Below are positions 6,651-11,285 of a stretch of 11,285 bases of DNA, in pieces (within the stretch, counting starts at the first letter, position 1; every line of letters starts with the position of its first letter). The notes beneath the pieces are model-generated. The model did not search any database, was not told where the DNA came from, and worked only from the letters and a program-made list of their open reading frames with translations. Origin of the DNA: Bacteroides sp. (GTDB taxonomy: Bacteria > Bacteroidota > Bacteroidia > Bacteroidales > Bacteroidaceae). The stretch lies in assembly GCA_030151635.1 (NCBI GenBank), contig JASLDF010000093.1, positions 1 to 11,285 of the forward strand. The letters are read 5' to 3'. Both the position numbers and the translations under genes were made by a program.

Positions 6651-8375
6651 TTACCAACCTGGATTTTGAGGAAGTGGATTTGCACCAATCTCTAGGTCTG
6701 GAATAGGGAAATAAGTATAAGATGGAGTGATGTTATAGAATGAAGCAGCATAGTTATGTGCTGGATTCCACTCTTTGTCGTTGACATAATTCTTCATGTC
6801 TTTCATATACTTGTAAAAATCTCCCCAACGAATTAAATCCCAACGACGAGTTGCTTCAAAACAAAGCTCCATAGCACGTTCTTTTTTAATTGCTTGTAAG
6901 AAGTCCGCTTGACTTAACCCTTCAAGCACTTTTACCTTAGCACGAGTACGTACCTTGTTAATACATTCGTAAGCCAATTCTGTAGGACCATTCAAATAAT
7001 TATCAGCCTCAGCCAACATTAAAAGAACATCACTGTAACGTAGAATAGGGAAGTTGATGGGGGTAAAGTTCTTCGATTTAGGAAGCACCTTTTCATACTC
7101 TCTTCTGTATTTGGCAGCACATCTAGTTTTGTATTGGCTGTCTGGGTAACCCTTGAAATCTTTTTCACCTAACTCAATACATGGCATGCCTTCTACCTCT
7201 GTTAAGGATGCAGGCTTCTTACCGAAATAATAAGTTCTACCAACTACAGTTTTTGGATCTTTATCAGAAATTGTATATTCAAAAGGAGCTATGTTCCAGT
7301 TTCCTCTTTCAGTATCTTTTTCTTCCTCGTACATACGATAAAGTTTAAGAGAACCGTAGATAAAACGGTAGCTGTATCCAGGATTTTTCATACCTGAATT
7401 TTCCTTTACACCGTCCATTTGAGAGAAGTCAACCTTACTACCAAAACCTAAAGTATTACCAATTCTACCAGCTGCTTGAATTTCTCCTTCACGATTACCA
7501 AACATTTCTGCTTCCCACATGCTTTCGTAAACACCTTGAGAGTTGTATTTATCTTCTGATAGGTCAATAAATACTTTTTCGTACGAAGGAGCCAAGTCAT
7601 GGATACCACTTTCTTTAACTAGAAGAGCCCATTTCTTAGCCGCTTCATAGTAAGATTTAACCTCTGTTGGTTCTGCAGTATTATCTCTTAAATGTTCACC
7701 CGCACGGAATAAATAAACACGAGCTAACATTCCTTGAGCAGCCGTTTGAGTAATTGTTCCGGTATGGCCCAATCCTACAATGCTAGGCAAAAACTCAATA
7801 GACTCCTCAATGTCCTTGATTAAGAAATCATATACAACGTTCTTAGGTGTTCTTCCTTTGAACATAGATGCATCAATTTGCTTAAGGGCTTTATCAATCA
7901 AAGGAACATCACCCCAACCTTGAACAAGATTGAAATAGTAGAAACCACGAAGGAATTTAGCCTCAGCCTTCACATTATTACGTAATTCTTGAGAAAGTTC
8001 CCCATTATTATTGATGTTTTCAATAATAAGGTTTGCACGATTGATCCCTTCATAAAGTGCTTTCCAGAAAGTTGCAATCTCAGCAGTACTACTGTTTGCA
8101 TTACCCAACAATATACTAGTTGAAGGGTTGTTTGAAGTAGCACGTTGATAGAATGACAAGTCATCACCACCAGCTAGATATAATGGATAAAAGTTTCCGT
8201 AGAAGTGCTCGTAATTTAAAGGAGCATATGCACCAACTAGAGCCGATTTCAAATCGTTCTCTGTCTTATAAAATGTCTTTTGTGTAAGCTGTGCAGGCGT
8301 AACATCCAAGAAGCTATTGCAAGAGGATGTCAACACTAAAAGAGCTATTGCTATTGTTAAATATATCTTCTTCAT
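6651..8375 (-). CDS. SusD/RagB-family nutrient-binding outer-membrane lipoprotein
   Basis: SusD-like proteins form the lid over a SusC channel and bind oligosaccharides at the cell surface. The 574-residue protein begins with MKKIYLTIAIALLVLTSSC, a lipoprotein signal with acylated C19, followed by the family-typical NSFLDVTP. Tetratricopeptide-like core features include KAEAKFLRGFYYFNLVQGWG (136-155) with GDVPLI. The C-terminal SusD domain has PILRYSDVLLMLAEA (443-457), KERAMELCFEATRRWDLIRWG (498-518), and PIPDLEIGANPLPQNPGW at the end. Length is normal for the family. The start lies 15 bases after the susC stop. The bound glycan cannot be read from sequence; the downstream GH88 and KDG pathway point to oligosaccharides with unsaturated uronic acid ends. 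No frameshift or truncation was seen. Confidence 0.96.
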   Translation of the reverse strand: MKKIYLTIAIALLVLTSSCNSFLDVTPAQLTQKTFYKTENDLKSALVGAYAPLNYEHFYGNFYPLYLAGGDDLSFYQRATSNNPSTSILLGNANSSTAEIATFWKALYEGINRANLIIENINNNGELSQELRNNVKAEAKFLRGFYYFNLVQGWGDVPLIDKALKQIDASMFKGRTPKNVVYDFLIKDIEESIEFLPSIVGLGHTGTITQTAAQGMLARVYLFRAGEHLRDNTAEPTEVKSYYEAAKKWALLVKESGIHDLAPSYEKVFIDLSEDKYNSQGVYESMWEAEMFGNREGEIQAAGRIGNTLGFGSKVDFSQMDGVKENSGMKNPGYSYRFIYGSLKLYRMYEEEKDTERGNWNIAPFEYTISDKDPKTVVGRTYYFGKKPASLTEVEGMPCIELGEKDFKGYPDSQYKTRCAAKYRREYEKVLPKSKNFTPINFPILRYSDVLLMLAEADNYLNGPTELAYECINKVRTRAKVKVLEGLSQADFLQAIKKERAMELCFEATRRWDLIRWGDFYKYMKDMKNYVNDKEWNPAHNYAASFYNITPSYTYFPIPDLEIGANPLPQNPGW

Positions 8376-8390
8376 AACGTGTTTTCAATA

Positions 8391-11285
8391 TTAGAATTCA
8401 ATATTAGCACCTAAGTGGAATGATGTTGAACGTGGGTAAGAAGAGAAGTCTAAACCTGGAGTCAAAGCACTAGGTCTAATAGAAACTTCAGGATCATAAC
8501 CACTGTAGCTAGAGAATGTGATCAAGTTATTAGCTGACACATAAACTCTAAACTTCTCAATATTTGCTTTTTTTGTTAATTTACGAGGCAAAGTATAACC
8601 AAGAGTAATGTTCTTAACTCTTAAGAAAGAACCATCTTCAACAATACGAGTTGAGAACACTTGATTCGATGCAGATGTACTTGCTCTTGGGATATTACTT
8701 TCTGGGTTATCGACAGTCCATCTGTTTGCATACGAAGCAAATTGATTTAAGTTCTTTTGCTTGTTATTACCCGATTCGAACATCAATAGGTTGGCATTCA
8801 TAATATCATTACCATAACTCCATTGCATAAAGATGCTCAAGTCAAAGTCTTTGTATTGAATGTTATTTGTGAAACCACCTGTATGAATAGGATCACCTCT
8901 ACCAATAATAGTTCTATCATTTGAATCGATAATTCCATCACCATTAATATCTTTATATTTAGGATAACCTGGTTGAGTGCTTGTAACGCCAGAGAATGCA
9001 GGAACAGTAGATTTTAATGAATACTCACCGTTAACTTCATTGAAGTCATCATACTTGTATGTTCCTTCATATTGGTAACCGTACATCATACCCATAGACT
9101 CACCAACTTTAGCAATGTAGCTAGGTTGAGCATTGTAGTTTTGGTCAAATTGGGCATAAGCCATCTTAGCAGATTGACCGTGGTTCAAGCTTACTAGTTT
9201 ATTTCTATTGAATGAAATATTAAAATTAGTAGTCCATTGGAAGTCTTTCTTTTGGATGTTCACAGTAGTCAAAGCAAGCTCGATACCTTTATTCTCTACC
9301 TCACCAATATTTACCCAAGCACCACCATGACCAGTTGTCATTGGAAGGTTAGTAAAGTCTAATAAGTCTTTAGTTCTTCTATAATATAAATCGGTAGTGA
9401 AAGTAATTCTATCACTTAAGAATGAAAGGTCTAGACCTACGTTATATTGACTTGTTGTTTCCCATTTCAAATTTTCATTACCAAAGCCGATTGGTACAAC
9501 ACCAACAGTTGGACGGTTACCTACTGGATAAACAGCGTGTCCGTATTGACCAGCACTTGTATAACTCCACATCCCTTTTTTCTGTCCCAAGACATCGTAG
9601 ACAGCATTCATAGATACGTTATCGTTACCTAGTTGTCCCCAACCCGCTCTAAGCTTACCAGAAGAAATTACTTTTTTCCAATTCTTAGCAAACTCTTCAG
9701 CAGTGAAGTTCCATGCTGTAGACACAGAAGGGAAGAAACCCCATCTATTCTTTTTCGCAAAGTTCGAAGAACCATCCGCTCTAAAAGATGCAGCTAAGTA
9801 ATATTTACTATCATAGTCGTAGTTAATCTTACCAAGGAAAGACATTGAACGACCTTTTGAAATATCAGAAGAAACTACGTGAGAGTCAGACTTACCATTT
9901 TGAAGAGAAGCCATACCTAGACTTTCGTAAGCCGGATCAATTTGAGTTGATTGTAAATTATTAATTTTAGCAGTTCTACCATCAAAAGTAATACCACCTA
10001 CACCATTCAAATTATGTTTTTTATTGATAGTGGTGTTGTATCTAATAGTGTTTTCATTCAACCAAGTTGAAATCTCGCGATTGTAAAGCTGACCATTAAT
10101 ACCATTTACAGAACCTGCATAACCATATCTAGTACGAGAATTATTAAATGTTTCGTTTCTTGATTTATTACTTGTATAGTTACCACTCACTTTTAAGAAT
10201 AAATTCTTTGCAAGTTCATACTCAGCAAAACCATTATAACGAATAATAGTAGTAGAGAATTTTCTATACTCGTTATTCAAAGACATAATCGGGTTAAAAC
10301 GATAGTCATTCGTAGCACTTACCGATTCGTCACGAATATTATCCATTAAACTTTGTAAAGGTACACCAGGTTCAGTTACTGGTCTATATCCCCAAACACT
10401 AAAGAATAGGTTATTCATACCGCTATGAGAGCTTTGAGAAGGATCACTACCCATCTTCACACTCCTATCATAGAAACTATTTAAAGCAATCTTCAGTTTT
10501 TTCTGACGGATATTAACGCCAATGTTTCCTTGAAGTCTATTAAAATTAGAATTGATAACAACACCATCTTGGTCATAATATCTAAATGAAGCATTGTATC
10601 TTGCTTCTTTTGAACCACCCGTCATACGGATGTTGTGGCTTTGTTGCCATGCCGATTGGAAGATTTTATCTTGCCAGTCGTATTGAGGTGTGTTTTTATA
10701 ATCTTCTAGCGTGTATTTACGTCCTTCAAACTCTTTAAAGTAAGAAGAATTCATTTCAGATGGTGCCAAGATTTCTTGTTGCAGTTTAACAAACTCATAC
10801 GCATCCATCATTTCAATTTTACTTGGTACCCAGTGAATACCTGCATCATAATCATAAGTAACTTGAAGTTTACCCATTTTACCTTGCTTGGTTGTAATCA
10901 TAATTACCCCATTCGCACCACGTTTACCATAAATAGCAGCTGCAGAAGCATCTTTTAAGATGTCCATAGAAGCAATATCATTCGGGTTAATTGAACGTCC
11001 AACAGCTCCATCTGTAATGAAACCATCAACAACATAAAGAGGGTCAGTACTACCAGTAAGTGTAGATTTACCACGAATAACAATACTCATTTCACCACCA
11101 GGAGTACCTGAACCTGATGAAACTTGAACTCCAGCAACACGACCAGCAAGCGCTTGGTCAATACTACTTACAGGAGTCTTTGTCATATCGTCAACATTTG
11201 CCTGACCAACAGACCCTGTTAAGTCACGACGTTTTACAGTTTGGTAACCAACGACAACAACCTCATCAAGAAGCTCTGTGCTCTC
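8391..11285 (-). CDS. SusC/RagA-family TonB-dependent outer-membrane transporter (5' end outside window)
   Basis: This TonB-dependent channel imports oligosaccharides into the periplasm together with its SusD partner. The 964 visible residues are open to the window edge, so the ATG at 11186 is internal: reading upstream gives DEVVVVGYQTVKRRDLTGSV (7-26), the typical SusC TonB-box region. The plug domain follows with SIVIRG (67-72), PLYVVDG (82-88) and AAIYGKRGANGVIMITTKQG (116-135). The rest is the beta barrel, including the family-typical acidic loop DINGDGIIDSNDRTIIGRG near residue 780 and an ending in phenylalanine (HLGANIEF). Missing are the signal peptide and probably a carboxypeptidase-regulatory-like domain of about 100 residues. 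Whether an N-terminal STN domain, which would suggest anti-sigma-factor control, is present cannot be seen. It is the first gene of the visible operon, with susD 15 bases downstream. Confidence 0.96.
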   Translation of the reverse strand, partial: ESTELLDEVVVVGYQTVKRRDLTGSVGQANVDDMTKTPVSSIDQALAGRVAGVQVSSGSGTPGGEMSIVIRGKSTLTGSTDPLYVVDGFITDGAVGRSINPNDIASMDILKDASAAAIYGKRGANGVIMITTKQGKMGKLQVTYDYDAGIHWVPSKIEMMDAYEFVKLQQEILAPSEMNSSYFKEFEGRKYTLEDYKNTPQYDWQDKIFQSAWQQSHNIRMTGGSKEARYNASFRYYDQDGVVINSNFNRLQGNIGVNIRQKKLKIALNSFYDRSVKMGSDPSQSSHSGMNNLFFSVWGYRPVTEPGVPLQSLMDNIRDESVSATNDYRFNPIMSLNNEYRKFSTTIIRYNGFAEYELAKNLFLKVSGNYTSNKSRNETFNNSRTRYGYAGSVNGINGQLYNREISTWLNENTIRYNTTINKKHNLNGVGGITFDGRTAKINNLQSTQIDPAYESLGMASLQNGKSDSHVVSSDISKGRSMSFLGKINYDYDSKYYLAASFRADGSSNFAKKNRWGFFPSVSTAWNFTAEEFAKNWKKVISSGKLRAGWGQLGNDNVSMNAVYDVLGQKKGMWSYTSAGQYGHAVYPVGNRPTVGVVPIGFGNENLKWETTSQYNVGLDLSFLSDRITFTTDLYYRRTKDLLDFTNLPMTTGHGGAWVNIGEVENKGIELALTTVNIQKKDFQWTTNFNISFNRNKLVSLNHGQSAKMAYAQFDQNYNAQPSYIAKVGESMGMMYGYQYEGTYKYDDFNEVNGEYSLKSTVPAFSGVTSTQPGYPKYKDINGDGIIDSNDRTIIGRGDPIHTGGFTNNIQYKDFDLSIFMQWSYGNDIMNANLLMFESGNNKQKNLNQFASYANRWTVDNPESNIPRASTSASNQVFSTRIVEDGSFLRVKNITLGYTLPRKLTKKANIEKFRVYVSANNLITFSSYSGYDPEVSIRPSALTPGLDFSSYPRSTSFHLGANIEF

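Noticed and set aside
6631..6657. N-terminal extension of the DUF5017-like protein from TTG at 6657
   Set aside because: It would overlap the susD stop region and add residues before a proper lipoprotein signal that begins at the ATG at 6630.
8391..11186. Start of the SusC gene at the ATG at 11186
   Set aside because: The frame stays open to the window edge and upstream codons encode the conserved TonB-box region, so this methionine is internal.
1..11285. CRISPR arrays, tRNA or rRNA genes, insertion sequences, attachment sites
   Set aside because: None seen; the window is almost completely filled by nine collinear genes with no repeat arrays or transposase.

Overview
The window comes from a member of the Bacteroidota. 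It carries a SusC/SusD outer-membrane pair, two further genes with Bacteroidota-style lipoprotein signals, AT-rich composition, and AT-rich leaders without clear Shine-Dalgarno sites. Class and genus cannot be fixed from the sequence; a gut-type Bacteroidales or a marine relative would both fit.

All nine genes lie on the minus strand and read from high to low coordinates, with gaps of only 8 to 54 bases. They look like one polysaccharide utilisation operon, and there is no gene-free stretch over 300 bases. In transcription order: susC-like TonB-dependent transporter (8391-11285, 5' end outside the window), susD-like lipoprotein (6651-8375), DUF5017-like lipoprotein, a probable surface glycan-binding protein (5632-6630), GH88 unsaturated glucuronyl hydrolase lipoprotein (4416-5618), 2-keto-3-deoxygluconate (KDG) kinase (3324-4361), SDR oxidoreductase of the KduD/gluconate 5-dehydrogenase type (2500-3282), KDPG aldolase (1810-2487), GatC-type PTS EIIC-like permease (437-1798), and KduI, 5-keto-4-deoxyuronate isomerase (1-428, 3' end outside the window).

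Together they describe use of an acidic polysaccharide already cut by a polysaccharide lyase. SusC/SusD and the third protein would bind and import oligosaccharides with a 4,5-unsaturated uronic acid at the non-reducing end. GH88 would release that residue, which opens spontaneously to 5-keto-4-deoxyuronate (DKI). KduI would convert DKI to 2,5-diketo-3-deoxygluconate (DKII), the SDR would reduce DKII to KDG, the kinase would make KDPG, and the aldolase would give pyruvate and glyceraldehyde 3-phosphate. Glycosaminoglycans and ulvan are the leading substrate candidates, but no lyase or sulfatase is present to decide.

The most unusual point is the tail of the operon. KduI, normally cytoplasmic, starts here with a clear secretion signal, and the gene directly before it is a PTS membrane component without any visible IIA or IIB partner. 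This suggests a compartment-split route: uronate release and isomerisation in the periplasm, import of the free uronate by a PTS-independent EIIC-like permease, and reduction, phosphorylation and cleavage in the cytoplasm. This is inference from signal sequences and gene order and is not established.
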